DNA from: Arsenicibacter rosenii
Lineage (GTDB): Bacteria > Bacteroidota > Bacteroidia > Cytophagales > Spirosomataceae
Assembly: GCF_001870735.1 (NCBI RefSeq)
Contig: NZ_MORL01000020.1
Span: forward strand, 1-64,000
Length of the DNA stretch: 64,000 nucleotides
Direction: 5' to 3'
Below, piece by piece: positions 45,352 through 55,200 of this stretch (position 1 is its first letter; every line of letters starts with the position of its first letter). The notes beneath the pieces are model-generated. The model made no database searches, was not told the DNA's origin, and saw only the letters and a list, made by a program, of their open reading frames with translations. The position numbers and the translations under genes are program-made.

Positions 45352-46872
45352 CTAAAACTGAAAATAGATAAACTGATTCGAGGTAAAGACGCCAAAGAAG
45401 TACGTCACAAACAGGATCAGCGACAGCAGCAGGACAAACCGCAGGGTGTTACGGGTCGGGATATAGAGGTAGAAATGCTCCTTTATCAACAAAAACACGA
45501 TCAGTAAAAAACTGAAAATCAGCTCTGTGCTGTTGAGCGTTGTCTGAAGCGGATCGCTGAACGACAGAGTAGCCATGCGGCGGAAGATCAGCATAGCGTC
45601 GCCGACGCTTTTCGCCCGGAAAAACACCCATGTCAGCATCACCAGCCCAAACGTCAGAACTACATGCAGGGCCATACGGGGAGCCCGCTGCGCCAGACTT
45701 GCCTCAGGATTGACCGCCAGCCGGAACCAGGGCAGATGTTTATCGCGGAGGCCCGCCCCCACCTGATAGGCCCCGTGCAGACCGCCCCAGATCACATAGG
45801 TCCAGTTAGGCCCGTGCCAGAGGCCGGATGCCAGAAAGACAATCAGCTGATTCAGATTCCGGCGGACTTCGCCTTTGCGGTTGCCACCCAGCGGAATATA
45901 CAGGTAATCGCGGAACCAGGTCGACAGGGAGATATGCCACCGGCGCCAGAATTCCGTAATGGATTGGGCAATGTACGGGGTCCGGAAGTTCTCCATTAAC
46001 GTAAAGCCCATCACCCGCGCCGCCCCGATGGCAATGTCTGAATAGGCCGAGAAGTCGCAGTAAATCTGGATGGTGAAGAAAAACGTGGCCAGCAACAGCG
46101 TCAGACCGTTGTATTGACCGGGATCGTTAAAGGCCGGATCGACCAGCAGCACAAGCCGGTCGGCAATAACGCATTTCTTGAAAAAGCCGAATGCCATCTG
46201 CATCAGTCCCGCCTTCACCTGGTCGGCCTTATACGGGAAATAGGTATGAAACTGGTGCAGCACGTTCTGCGGGCGCTCAATGGGGCCTGCCACCAGTTGC
46301 GGATAAAACATGACATAGAGCGCGTAGATGCCGAAATTCCGCTCTGCCTTCTGATTGCCCCGATAGACTTCAATGGTGTAGCTCATGGCCTGAAACGTGT
46401 GGAATGACAGACCGATGGGCAGAATACTCATGTTGTCCTTAAATGACGTAATACCGCTTTCGCCGAACAGGTGCAGTACGCCCACAAAAATGCGGTTGGT
46501 CAGGGCCGTCACCTGCTCCGCCATGTGCGAAAACCCGAACAGGTCAAAGGCACCCGCCACGTTTTCGGCAAAAAAACCGAGGTATTTAAAAAAGGCCAGA
46601 ATGCCGATGTTCGAAATCAGCGAGATGATCAGCAGCCATTTCCGGGCTTTATTGCCGGTGTTGGGCTCGCCCGTGCGTTCAATCCAGAGACCGGCAACGT
46701 AATCGATCACAATGGTGCCGAACAGGATCAGAATGTACGCCGGCTGGAACACCATGTAGAAATAACAACTGGCAACCAGCAACAACCGCCACCGCCACCC
46801 CAGCGACAGACTGAAGTAGAGCAGCGTGACAACGATAAAAAACAGAATAAACTGTAGTGAATTAAATAACAT
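45352..46872 (-). CDS. MBOAT-family O-acyltransferase (AlgI-like)
   Basis: A 506-residue inner-membrane protein with about 10-12 transmembrane helices. MBOAT hallmarks: FYPQLVAGPIERP, SITEFWRRWHISLSTWFRDYLYIPLGG (conserved WHISL and RDYLYIPLGG) and FLASGLWHGPNW with the catalytic histidine. AlgI/PatA-type members pass acyl groups, mostly acetyl, across the membrane to exopolysaccharide or peptidoglycan. No DltB- or AlgJ-type partner is next to it; instead a GT2 enzyme precedes it by 13 bp in the same operon, so the pair may decorate a surface glycan or lipid. Confidence 0.88.
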   Translation of the reverse strand: MLFNSLQFILFFIVVTLLYFSLSLGWRWRLLLVASCYFYMVFQPAYILILFGTIVIDYVAGLWIERTGEPNTGNKARKWLLIISLISNIGILAFFKYLGFFAENVAGAFDLFGFSHMAEQVTALTNRIFVGVLHLFGESGITSFKDNMSILPIGLSFHTFQAMSYTIEVYRGNQKAERNFGIYALYVMFYPQLVAGPIERPQNVLHQFHTYFPYKADQVKAGLMQMAFGFFKKCVIADRLVLLVDPAFNDPGQYNGLTLLLATFFFTIQIYCDFSAYSDIAIGAARVMGFTLMENFRTPYIAQSITEFWRRWHISLSTWFRDYLYIPLGGNRKGEVRRNLNQLIVFLASGLWHGPNWTYVIWGGLHGAYQVGAGLRDKHLPWFRLAVNPEASLAQRAPRMALHVVLTFGLVMLTWVFFRAKSVGDAMLIFRRMATLSFSDPLQTTLNSTELIFSFLLIVFLLIKEHFYLYIPTRNTLRFVLLLSLILFVTYFFGVFTSNQFIYFQF

Positions 46873-46885
46873 CGCTGGAGGTCGG

Positions 46886-47854
46886 TCAGTACACTTTTTC
46901 GACGCGTTCGAGGAAGTCGCTGTATTGTTTAGCCGGAATGAAATGAATCTGCGTGCGGTAGGTCAGCACGATGAATACCAGCAACAGCGAAATCAGAAAC
47001 GCCTGAAGAATCACAATAAAAAAGGAAAATACCAGATAACTGGCCCAGCCCGGCACATAGGCATTAGCAAAGAAACGCAGGTAAACCACCACCCCGATGC
47101 CCGCCGCCGAAATACCCGACGTGATCACACAGAACAGCAGAATCCGGACGGCGGTCGTATCCATGAGTACCGAAACAGCGCTCAGGCCATGCATCAGCAG
47201 GGAGACAAAGTTCATCTTGGAGGTGCCCGCCAGCCGCCTCCCGCGCTCGATGGGTGTGGCCGTATACGGCAGACGCGACCGGATAACGCCCCCCGGATAA
47301 TTGTTCCAGATTTCCGATACATGCGCCAGTTTGCGCAGCAATGGTCCCGGAATCAGGCTGTAATTGCCGAACGTGATCACCTTACCGGTCAGCAGGCGGA
47401 ACACAGTTTTATAAATCTCATAAAATACCCGGAATGTCAGACTCTCGTGGCGTTTGGCACGGTGAGCAAATACAACATGGTTCGGTTTCTGTTCCGATGC
47501 CCCGATCAGCCGCATGATGTCTTCGGGTTTATCCTCCCCGTCGGAATCCATAACAATTGTCGGAAACTGATCAGGCAGACTGGCCAGGTGCGACAGCCCG
47601 ATGGCGATGGCTTTCTGGTGACCGACGTTCCGGTAGAGCCGGAGAATAGACAGCGATTGGCCGACCCCTTTGGGTAATTCGGTGTAGTCGGTCGATGAGC
47701 AGTCATCAACAATCAGAAAAGCCAGTTTATTCAGCAACGACCGGTCAACGACCTCCCGGATGCGTTCGAGCAGCAGGCTGACGGCTTCCCAGTCGTTAAA
47801 AAGCGGAATAACAACGTTTATCGTGGGCGATTGGGCGGTTCGCGTATTGTCCAA
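46886..47854 (-). CDS. GT2 glycosyltransferase with two C-terminal membrane helices (DPM/GtrB-like)
   Basis: A 322-residue protein. The GT-A domain begins INVVIPLFNDWEAV, has FLIVDDCSSTDY and the metal-binding VMDSDGEDKPED, and an RNVGHQKAIAIG strand. Two transmembrane helices (about 235-260 and 270-300) close the protein, as in GtrB/DPM1-type enzymes that make undecaprenyl-phosphate-linked sugars. It probably supplies a lipid-linked sugar for surface polymer synthesis, and is first in the operon with the MBOAT gene. The sugar cannot be identified. Confidence 0.85.
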   Translation of the reverse strand: MDNTRTAQSPTINVVIPLFNDWEAVSLLLERIREVVDRSLLNKLAFLIVDDCSSTDYTELPKGVGQSLSILRLYRNVGHQKAIAIGLSHLASLPDQFPTIVMDSDGEDKPEDIMRLIGASEQKPNHVVFAHRAKRHESLTFRVFYEIYKTVFRLLTGKVITFGNYSLIPGPLLRKLAHVSEIWNNYPGGVIRSRLPYTATPIERGRRLAGTSKMNFVSLLMHGLSAVSVLMDTTAVRILLFCVITSGISAAGIGVVVYLRFFANAYVPGWASYLVFSFFIVILQAFLISLLLVFIVLTYRTQIHFIPAKQYSDFLERVEKVY

Positions 47855-47940
47855 AGTGAATGGTAATTGTCTGCGGCAAAGTTAAGCGATTCTCCGCACA
47901 CTTATCCGCCGACTTACTAAACGTCCCGGCCGATGGTCTG

Positions 47941-47988
47941 AAAACCGGAAATCCCGCCTCTGCCAGAAGGGCAAAAGCGGGATTTCTG
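47941..47988 (-). terminator. Terminator for the first CTD-bearing secreted protein gene
   Basis: Arms 47948-47957 and 47977-47986 pair over 10 bp with additional TGCC/GGCA pairing in the loop. On the minus strand the stem is followed by GGTTTT. It lies just after the stop at 48005. Confidence 0.65.
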
Positions 47989-48004
47989 TTATCATAAAGG
48001 CTGC

Positions 48005-48682
48005 TTATCGGGTCGGGCAGGCAGTACCGCCGACCTCGATAGTATAAAACTGACCACCTCCCGCTGCACGACGGCCTGGCGTTGGCCCCTGGGGAATCTC
48101 TTCGCTATAGATTTTCAGCGTATACGTGCCCGGTTCTTTCACGTTTTCGGCGAAAATGGTGATGTTTTCCTGACAATTGCGGTAAATAACGCTGTAAACA
48201 TATCCGTTCGGGCCGGTAAACTCAAAGTGACGGCCCGACACCTGCGCCGACAGTTGTATTGAGCATTTATCTCCGCCAAGGGTTCCGACTGTCTGCAGAT
48301 TGCTCGCCGTGGGCGTTACGTTGCAAGGTTGAGGGCAACCCTCACTGGATCCAACAAGCGTAAAGGTCGTGGGATCCCCCTCATACCGTCCACCGTCATT
48401 GTAATAACAAATGACCGTATAACTGACCGCTCCTGCCGTAACCGGAACGAGGATAGATGCATCCTGAGGCTCGAAAAAACCGTTGTCTCCCGACCAATCC
48501 ACTCTATCGCCGTCACAATCAGCCTGTAGGGCCAGCAGGGTTGAGGTACAGGCGGTATAACTGGTTACGGGGTCTCCTGTACCAGTTGTTATGGTGGCCG
48601 AAACAGGCTTACGCTGCGAAAAAACCTGTCCGGATAAGAACATTAGTAAAAAGATACCTGCGATTTTGAAAACGTTGTGCAT
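48005..48682 (-). CDS. Secreted protein with shared novel C-terminal domain (paralog 1)
   Basis: A 225-residue protein with a signal peptide (FLSGQVFSQ). Residues 30-115 look like an Ig/PKD-like beta domain (TACTSTLLALQADC, a disulfide-ready pair). From about 122 to the end it carries a ~100-residue domain: GTLGGDKCS, SGRHFEFTGPNGYVYSV, FAENVKEPGTYTLKIY and a final VGGTACPTR. The same domain, almost identical in sequence, ends the protein at 48887-49594 and, in diverged form, the giant protein at 52217. I do not know it as a named family. It lacks the usual T9SS tail. Likely surface-exposed or secreted. Confidence 0.7.
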   Translation of the reverse strand: MHNVFKIAGIFLLMFLSGQVFSQRKPVSATITTGTGDPVTSYTACTSTLLALQADCDGDRVDWSGDNGFFEPQDASILVPVTAGAVSYTVICYYNDGGRYEGDPTTFTLVGSSEGCPQPCNVTPTASNLQTVGTLGGDKCSIQLSAQVSGRHFEFTGPNGYVYSVIYRNCQENITIFAENVKEPGTYTLKIYSEEIPQGPTPGRRAAGGGQFYTIEVGGTACPTR

Positions 48683-48820
48683 AGCTTAAATCAATAAAAT
48701 GGTAACCGTTTATTTCAAGTTGTAAATAAATAGAAAAAAACCATATGCACATTTGCATAAATTAACCATTGTAGTATCTTATTCTTACTTCTTTATCTAT
48801 AATTCGTGATACGAATGCAC

Positions 48821-48866
48821 AAAAAAAATGTCGCCTTCATACTTGTAGCAGAGTATGAAGGCGACA
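48821..48866 (-). terminator. Intrinsic terminator of the second CTD-bearing protein gene
   Basis: A 14-bp stem (48829-48842 with 48853-48866, core TCGCCTTCATAC) lies after the stop at 48887. On the minus strand the stem is followed by a run of eight T's (A's at 48821-48828). Confidence 0.88.
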
Positions 48867-48886
48867 CCTTAATCTGGCAGGTCTGT

Positions 48887-49594
48887 TTATGGATTCGGGC
48901 AGGCCGCACCGCCAACGTCAATGGTATAGTACTGGCCATCTCCTGCCGCACGCCGGCCGGGTATCGGACCGGAAACCACCTCTTCCTGATAGATTTTAAG
49001 GGTATAGGTCCCCGGTTCTTTTACGTTTTCGGCGAAAATGGTAATGTTTTCCTGACAACTCCGGTAAATAACGCTGTAAACATATCCGTTCGGGCCGGTA
49101 AACTCAAAGTGACGGCCCGACACCAGCGCCGACAGTTGTATCGAGCATTTATCTCTGCCCAGGGTTCCGACCACCTGCAGGTTGCTGGCGGTGGGTGAAG
49201 GACATAGTTCAGGTGCCAGTACCGTAACACTAACGGTAGAGGTAGCCGTCCCGCCCTGTAAGTCATCAACCGTAACCGTAAATGTTTGTATACCGGGGGA
49301 GGTCATCGTCGCAAACGTTCCTCCAAATGTCGGCTCGTCGATCAATGCACCGGACGGTCCGGTCCACAAGTAATCAACCTCGAGTCCGTCGGGGGTTTCA
49401 GCAGACAGATTAACGATCTGACCAACCGTCACGACCAGCGGCGAGGCAACCGCCGTAACAGATACAACCGGGTCGGCAGGAAAGCTGGTCAGTTTCCTGG
49501 CTGCAGCCTTTGTACTACCGGCCAGCAGTATTGTAGCTAGCAGCAGCATGTATTTACAACAGGCAGCGTAATCAGTTTTGACAAAGTTTTTCAT
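48887..49594 (-). CDS. Secreted PKD-like protein with shared novel C-terminal domain (paralog 2)
   Basis: A 235-residue protein. A signal peptide (LLLATILLAGSTKA) leads to a PKD-like domain (about 35-125): VVTVGQIVNLSAETPDG, WTGPSGALIDEP, and TFTVTVDDLQGGTATSTVSV. The last ~100 residues are nearly identical to paralog 1: GTLGRDKCS, SGRHFEFTGPNGYVYSV, ENVKEPGTYTLKIY, ending VGGAACPNP. DNA identity between the two C-terminal regions is high over about 290 bp, while the N-terminal parts are unrelated, so the domain was copied onto different heads. Its function is unknown; PKD modules often mediate protein or carbohydrate contacts. Confidence 0.72.
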   Translation of the reverse strand: MKNFVKTDYAACCKYMLLLATILLAGSTKAAARKLTSFPADPVVSVTAVASPLVVTVGQIVNLSAETPDGLEVDYLWTGPSGALIDEPTFGGTFATMTSPGIQTFTVTVDDLQGGTATSTVSVTVLAPELCPSPTASNLQVVGTLGRDKCSIQLSALVSGRHFEFTGPNGYVYSVIYRSCQENITIFAENVKEPGTYTLKIYQEEVVSGPIPGRRAAGDGQYYTIDVGGAACPNP

Positions 49595-49665
49595 AGTAAG
49601 ACAAATTCATTTCTGCGCAAATTCATAAATCCGGTTCACACATCCATGCACCTGCTTACTATTTT

Positions 49666-49713
49666 GACAAACATCAAAAAATGAAGCACTTACTTATTTT
49701 TTTGATGTTTGTC
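49666..49713. repeat. 16-bp perfect inverted repeat
   Basis: Arms 49666-49681 and 49698-49713 (GACAAACATCAAAAAA and its complement) are exact over 16 bp with a 16-nt loop. It lies downstream of the minus-strand oxidoreductase and upstream of the minus-strand paralog 2 gene. It may terminate the former, or act as an operator for the latter. Confidence 0.65.
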
Positions 49714-49732
49714 TACACAATACAAAGCCAAT

Positions 49733-51172
49733 CTACAGCGTATACCCGCCGTTATACTGCCGCTTGACAAACTGATTGGCGTAATCAAAATTGGTGATTT
49801 TCATATTTTCACCATCCCAGAGCAGCCGTTCGCGGCCAGGAAATTTATTGCCGTCGCGGTACATATAGCTGCGTGTCGCCAGGTTCCCCATCAGTACCGT
49901 TTCGGTCAGCGGCCCCGCTTCGTCGAACGACGAACTGGTGTAGGCGCCGTAGCCCTGCTTGCAGGCTTTGACCCACTGCTGCTGGTGCCCTTCGGTCTTC
50001 CCGTCGACCAGCGGCTTTTGCGGTGCAGGCAGTTCTTTTCCTAAGAACTTGTTTTTAGGCAACAGAATCGGGTCATTCCCGAAAATGTTACCGGCCAGCA
50101 TTCCTTTGGTACCCATAAAGAGCATCCCGCCGTCCTGCGTGCGGAAAAGCTCATTATACGACACGCCTTCAGGCAGCTGTGGCCGGATACCACCATCGAA
50201 CCACGATAGTTTAATTTCCTTAACCTTCTTGTTGTCTGACGGGAAAGTGAGGTGAATGGCCGACGACGGCGGGCAGACATCATCAAAGAACGCTTCCTTG
50301 AAGAAATCGGCGTATACTGAGCCAACGCTGCATTCGACCGAGGTCGGGTATTTCAGTTTCAGCGCCCGGAACGGTACGTCCATGAAATGGCAGCCCATAT
50401 CGCCCAGGGCGCCTGTCCCGAAATCCCAGTATCCCCGCCAGCGGAACGGCATATAGGCTTCGTGGTAACCACGGAACGGCGCGGTACCCAGCCACAGGTT
50501 CCAGTCGACTTCGGGCGGAACGGCCATGGTCTCACCGCGATCTTTCGGCGATTTAACCCCTTGCGGCCATACCGGCCGGTTTGTCCAGCAATAGACCGTA
50601 TGGACGGCCCCAATCACACCGCTCTGGATGGCCGTTTCGATGATCCGGGTGGCATCGCCGCTGCTGCCCTGGTTGCCCATCTGGGTAACTACCTTGTATT
50701 TGCGGGCAGCCTCGGTCAGCATCCGGGCCTCGTAAATGTCGTGGGTCAGTGGTTTTTCGACGTAGACGTGCTTGCCGAGCTGCATGGCGGCCATCGCAAT
50801 GGGCGCGTGCATGTGGTCGGGCGTTGATACGATAACGGCATCAAACGTCTTCCCGGCCTGATCGAACATCTGGCGGTAGTCTTTGAAATAAGGAGCGTTG
50901 GGAAACTTAGCGCGGTACTTTTTCGATTGCCGGTCGTCGACATCACAAAGGGCTACGAAATTGTCGGAGCCATTATTATAGGCCTGCTGGATGTTATAAT
51001 CCGCCTTGCCGCCACAGCCTACAGCCGCAATATTGAGTTTATCAGACGGAGCTACATAGCCCTTGCCCAGTACATGCCGCGGTACAATCGTGAAACTGCC
51101 CGCTGCCAGGGTCGACGCAGCCAAAGCGCCGGTCTGCAGGAAGCTCCGGCGCGTAGTTTTGTTGGAAGACAT
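49733..51172 (-). CDS. Tat-exported Gfo/Idh/MocA-family oxidoreductase
   Basis: A 479-residue protein. The N-terminus has a twin-arginine signal (TRRSFLQ, hydrophobic stretch, ATLAAGS). The NAD(P)-binding Rossmann domain includes KLNIAAVGCGGKADYN and VSTPDHMHAPIAMAAMQ, with the usual EKPLTHD lysine-containing motif; the C-terminal alpha/beta domain follows. Such Tat-directed members act on sugars or cyclitols in the periplasm and often sit near sugar catabolism genes in this phylum. Its exact substrate is unknown. Neighbours do not define a pathway. Confidence 0.88.
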   Translation of the reverse strand: MSSNKTTRRSFLQTGALAASTLAAGSFTIVPRHVLGKGYVAPSDKLNIAAVGCGGKADYNIQQAYNNGSDNFVALCDVDDRQSKKYRAKFPNAPYFKDYRQMFDQAGKTFDAVIVSTPDHMHAPIAMAAMQLGKHVYVEKPLTHDIYEARMLTEAARKYKVVTQMGNQGSSGDATRIIETAIQSGVIGAVHTVYCWTNRPVWPQGVKSPKDRGETMAVPPEVDWNLWLGTAPFRGYHEAYMPFRWRGYWDFGTGALGDMGCHFMDVPFRALKLKYPTSVECSVGSVYADFFKEAFFDDVCPPSSAIHLTFPSDNKKVKEIKLSWFDGGIRPQLPEGVSYNELFRTQDGGMLFMGTKGMLAGNIFGNDPILLPKNKFLGKELPAPQKPLVDGKTEGHQQQWVKACKQGYGAYTSSSFDEAGPLTETVLMGNLATRSYMYRDGNKFPGRERLLWDGENMKITNFDYANQFVKRQYNGGYTL

Positions 51173-51177
51173 GTTAA

Positions 51178-51265
51178 ATGAGTGATTGAGTGATTTGTGA
51201 TTGAGCGAATGAACAAAAAAGAATGTTACCGCCCAAGTCTATTCAATCATTCGACAATCACTCAT
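51178..51265. repeat. Imperfect inverted repeat of GAGTGATTG type
   Basis: ATGAGTGATTG (51178-51188) and its complement (51255-51265) flank further GTGATTGAG/CAATCAT copies. It fills the gap between the oxidoreductase start and the SCP2 gene stop and resembles low-complexity intergenic repeats. Confidence 0.5.
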
Positions 51266-51278
51266 CCAACATTTCTCT

Positions 51279-51575
51279 TTAGCCCATGATCTGGCCCATT
51301 TTCATGGCCACGCCCATGTCGCCTTTTACCTTGAGCTTGCCGGTCATTACGGCCATCATCGGGTTCAGATCGCCGGTACCCATTTTTACCAGGTTATCCA
51401 CTGATACATGCAGCTCACAGTCAGCCGCTTTATCTTCGTTGGATACCGTTACCGGTGCCTGCTTGCCATCGATATAGATAACACCCTGATCTGTAACTAC
51501 TTTAATAGTCGCGTCAATGCTGTCTGCATTAGCAACGCGGTTGGTAATCTGCCCGGTTAGTTCTTGTAAAGTCAT
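51279..51575 (-). CDS. SCP2 sterol-binding-domain protein
   Basis: A 98-residue protein covering a compact SCP2 domain: VIYIDGKQAPVTVSNEDKAADCELHVS, a DLNPMMAVMTGKLKVKGD strand-turn and a closing MKMGQIMG helix. SCP2 folds bind hydrophobic ligands such as fatty acyl groups. The single-domain length is standard for small bacterial SCP2 proteins. It is probably a monocistronic gene. Confidence 0.88.
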   Translation of the reverse strand: MTLQELTGQITNRVANADSIDATIKVVTDQGVIYIDGKQAPVTVSNEDKAADCELHVSVDNLVKMGTGDLNPMMAVMTGKLKVKGDMGVAMKMGQIMG

Positions 51576-51700
51576 GCAGAAATAAAACTTTTTGGTTTGT
51601 TTTGTGGTAAAACTATGCCGTAAAGATAAGGTTTCAAATAGTACCCGTACGTTACGGGCCTTTATTTAAGCCAGCGGCAAACCGATCTGATCCCCGTTTT

Positions 51701-52156
51701 ATGCGCCCACAATTTCTTACGTTACTCTGTGTCCTGTCGTTTCTGGGTGGAGGTATTGGCCTCATTGACAGCTTTGTCGCACTCACTCATACGCGTGAAG
51801 TAGCCAACACCACCCGTATTGACCGCAAACTATCTCCGGAAGAAGCGGAACAAGCCAGAAAGCAATATTTTGAAGACCGGGCATCCGGTGATGCGCCTAT
51901 GCCCGCCGACCCCGACGAAATTCAGCCGCTGGCCGTTGCCGGGCTGATCTATAATGCCTTGTGTGTAGCCGGTGCCTTTCTGATGTTCCGGCTCCGGCGG
52001 ATCGGGTTCTATGTGTATCTGGCCGGTGTGGCGGCCGGGCTGATCCTGCCCGTCCTGTTTGGCGGTTTCTCCGCCCTTAATTCGTCGTTCGGCGCATTTT
52101 TCAGCGTCATCTTTGCCGGGCTATACTGGTATAATCTGCCGGCGATGAAATCGTAA
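51701..52156 (+). CDS. Membrane protein of unknown function
   Basis: A 151-residue protein with about four transmembrane helices: one at 6-25, then three between 78 and 148. A charged extramembrane segment (40-75, EAEQARKQYFEDRAS) separates the first helix from the rest. No known family is recognised. It is followed by a terminator and faces the giant gene. Confidence 0.65.
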   Translation: MRPQFLTLLCVLSFLGGGIGLIDSFVALTHTREVANTTRIDRKLSPEEAEQARKQYFEDRASGDAPMPADPDEIQPLAVAGLIYNALCVAGAFLMFRLRRIGFYVYLAGVAAGLILPVLFGGFSALNSSFGAFFSVIFAGLYWYNLPAMKS

Positions 52157-52187
52157 AGGGCGGCCCCACGTGGCCGCCCTTTTTTTA
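52155..52187 (+). terminator. Intrinsic terminator overlapping a stop codon
   Basis: An 11-bp stem (52155-52165 with 52172-52182) and 6-nt loop, followed by T's, begins inside the TAA of the membrane-protein gene. It also lies just after the stop of the convergent giant gene. Confidence 0.88.
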
Positions 52188-52216
52188 TCACACGTGAAGC
52201 CGCCCATGCAAATCCG

Positions 52217-55200
52217 TTACGGACAAGCCGTCCCGGACACCGCAATCGTACGGCTCACCACACAATTGCCGCTGTAGACCGTCAGCGTATAGGTGCCCGG
52301 CTTGACCACGTCAGGGAAAACGGCTGTATGCTCGCCAACCGTCCGGTACACTACCGAGAAGACATATCCCGACGGCCCCGTCAGTACGTACCGGTCACCG
52401 TAACCAGCTCCCTGTACCGATACCGAACAGACACCACTACCCAGCGTACCCGTCGCCTGCACGCTGCTGATGGTCGGTTGTACACCCCCTTCAACGACAA
52501 TCGCCGTATTGGATACCACACAGCCCGCCTGTCCGGCAAGGCCCGTATAGCTGCCGCCTGCCGTTACGTTGAAAATGCCCGTGCTGTTTGTCTGATTATA
52601 GCCATTAGGCCCCAGCAGCGTGAAACTGGTAGCCCCTGAAGCCTGAACCCGAACCGTCGTGGTCGTTACTCCGCAACCCAGCGGACTGCCGGCCGTTACG
52701 GTAGCCGTACCTAATGACGAGGCAGAGACAACTACACCGGCGACAGCCGTACAGCCACCGCCATCGGTCAGCGTGACCGAATAGGTGTCTGCTACTGATA
52801 CGGAAATCACCGCACTCACGGCTCCCGTTGACCAGCGGACCTGGCCGTTACCCACCGCCGAGAGGCTTACGGCCGGACTGGCACAACTAATGAGGGTAGA
52901 CGATGGGTTGATGCTCAGGGCCGGTGCAACTGTCGCACTCACCACCGTGGCTGAGTTCACGCTGGTGCAGCCGTTACTGCCCGTCAGCGTTACCGAATAC
53001 GTACCGGCCGAGGCAACGCTGATGGTGTTCGACACTGCCCCCGTCGACCAGCGGGCATCGCCCGTACCGACCACCGATAAGACCGCCGACGGGCTGGCAC
53101 AGGTCAGCGTCACCGATGACGGCGAAATGCTCAGGCTTGGCGGAGTTGTATTGCTGTAGACCGTCGTTGGGGCCGAAGTGGTACAGCCGTTGCTGCCGGT
53201 GATGACAACCGAGTAATTACCCGCCGCATTGACCGTGGCTGAGCTACCGCTTTGCGCCACCACGTTCGGACCAGTGAAGCTGTAGCTCAGCCCCGAACCG
53301 GTGGCTCCCGCTGTCAGTGTCAGCGCCGTCTGCCCGCAGGTCAGCGTGCCGCCGTGGCTGGCGGTCAGCGTGGCACCCGTCGGGGCCGTGGTGCTACCAG
53401 TAACGGTTACCTGAGCGACAGCCGAACAGCCGCCCGCATCGCTCACGGTGACTGAGTATGTGCCGGCGGCATTGACCGTGGCCTGATTGGTCAGTCCGAT
53501 CCGCGTCGCGCCGCTGCCGAAGGTGTACGTCAGGTTCGACGGACTAGCCGTCAGCGTGACCGATGGGGTATTACAGCTAATGGCCCCGCTAGCTACCAGA
53601 CTGGCCGAAATGACCGCTGAGGTGCTTTCTACGGTGGCCGAGGCTACATTGGTACAACCATTGGCGGCTGTTACAATCACCGAGTAAGTGCCTGCCGACG
53701 AGACGGTAAGGGTATTACCTGTACCATTCTGGCCGGTGCTGAACGAATAGCTGGTCAAACCGGAGGTAGCTGTCAGCGTCACCGTCGGGCTGGCACAGGT
53801 TAGGGTCGCTGACGAAGGCGTCAGACTTACCGTCGGAGCGACTGTGTTGCTGTAGACCGTCGTTGCCGCTGAAGTAGTACAGCCGTTGCTGCCGGTAATG
53901 ACAACGGAATAATTCCCCGCCGCATTCACCGTGGCTGAGCTGCTGCTTTGCGCCACTACACCCGGGCCGCTGAAGCTATAGCTAAAACCAGAACCGGTGG
54001 CTCCCGCCGTCAGTGTCAGTGCCGTTTGTCCGCAAGTCAGCGTGCCGCCGTGGCTGGCGGTCAGCGTGGCACCCGTCGGGGCCGTGGTGCTACCGGTGAC
54101 CGTTACCTGCGCCACGGCCGAACAGCCGCCCGCGTCGCTCACAGTGACCGAGTATGTGCCGGCGGCATTGACCGTGGCCTGATTGGTCTGCCCGATCTGC
54201 GCCGCGCCGCTGCCAAAGTTATATATCAGGTTCGACGGACTGGCCGTCAGCGTGACCGATGGGGTGTTGCAGCTGATGGCTCCACTGGCCACAAGGCTCG
54301 CTGAGATGACGGCGGTACTGCTTTCTACGAAAGCCGAAGCTACATTAGTGCAACCATTGGCAGCTGTTATAATCACCGAGTACGTATCAGTTGATGATAC
54401 AGTCAGTGTATTGCCGGTGCCGTTCTGCCCGTTACTGAAGCGGTAGTTACTAAAGCCTTCAGTGGCCGTCAGCGTTACTGTCGGGCTGGCACAAGTCAGT
54501 GTGCCGCTGTCAGGCGTCAAAGCTACGTTGGGCGTTTCCTTATCTTCCCCCACAAACAGCGAGGCTGTAGATGTGCAGTTGCCATCGCCTGTAGCCGTGA
54601 CCGAATACGTTCCCGAATTATTCACAATCAGCGTATTACCAATACCGGTCAGCGGGCCATCCGGTCCGGCGAAGGCGTATGTAAGTCCGCCGCCAACCGC
54701 GCTGGCGGTGAGGGTTACGCTGGTTTGGGAGCAGGTCAGGGCGGTATGGCTGGCACTCAGACTTACCTCTGGTTGGGTATTGTTCTGACTCACATCGATG
54801 AGGGTATTGCTCGAACAGCCTGTCGTTGTGTTACTGACTATTACCCCATAACTTCCCCCGGCGCCCACCAGTGCCGTACCCGCTACGGGGTCCTGACTGA
54901 TAATTTCCGGCCCGAAAAAGGCATAAGTATCCCCCCCTGAAGCGGTGAGCGTCACGGCAGGGACAGCGCAGGTGACCGTACCGGAAACCACCAGGCCCGC
55001 CACGGGCAGGTCTGTACGCTGGCTCACTACCGCTGAGGCCGAGGCCGTACAGCCGTTAGCCGCTGTCAGGACGACTGAGTAGGTTCCAGGGCTACTGACA
55101 GTAATCACGTCATCACTGAGCCCGTTAGACCACAGATAGCTGTCTCCGGCAAGGATTGCCCCCGAAGCCGTCAGGCTGACGACCGCATTGGTGCAGGTAA

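Noticed and set aside
46826-47677. Long plus-strand frame (283 codons) opposite the GT2 and MBOAT genes
   Set aside because: Antisense to two clear membrane-enzyme genes; composition is rich in R, H and Q as expected for a mirror frame.
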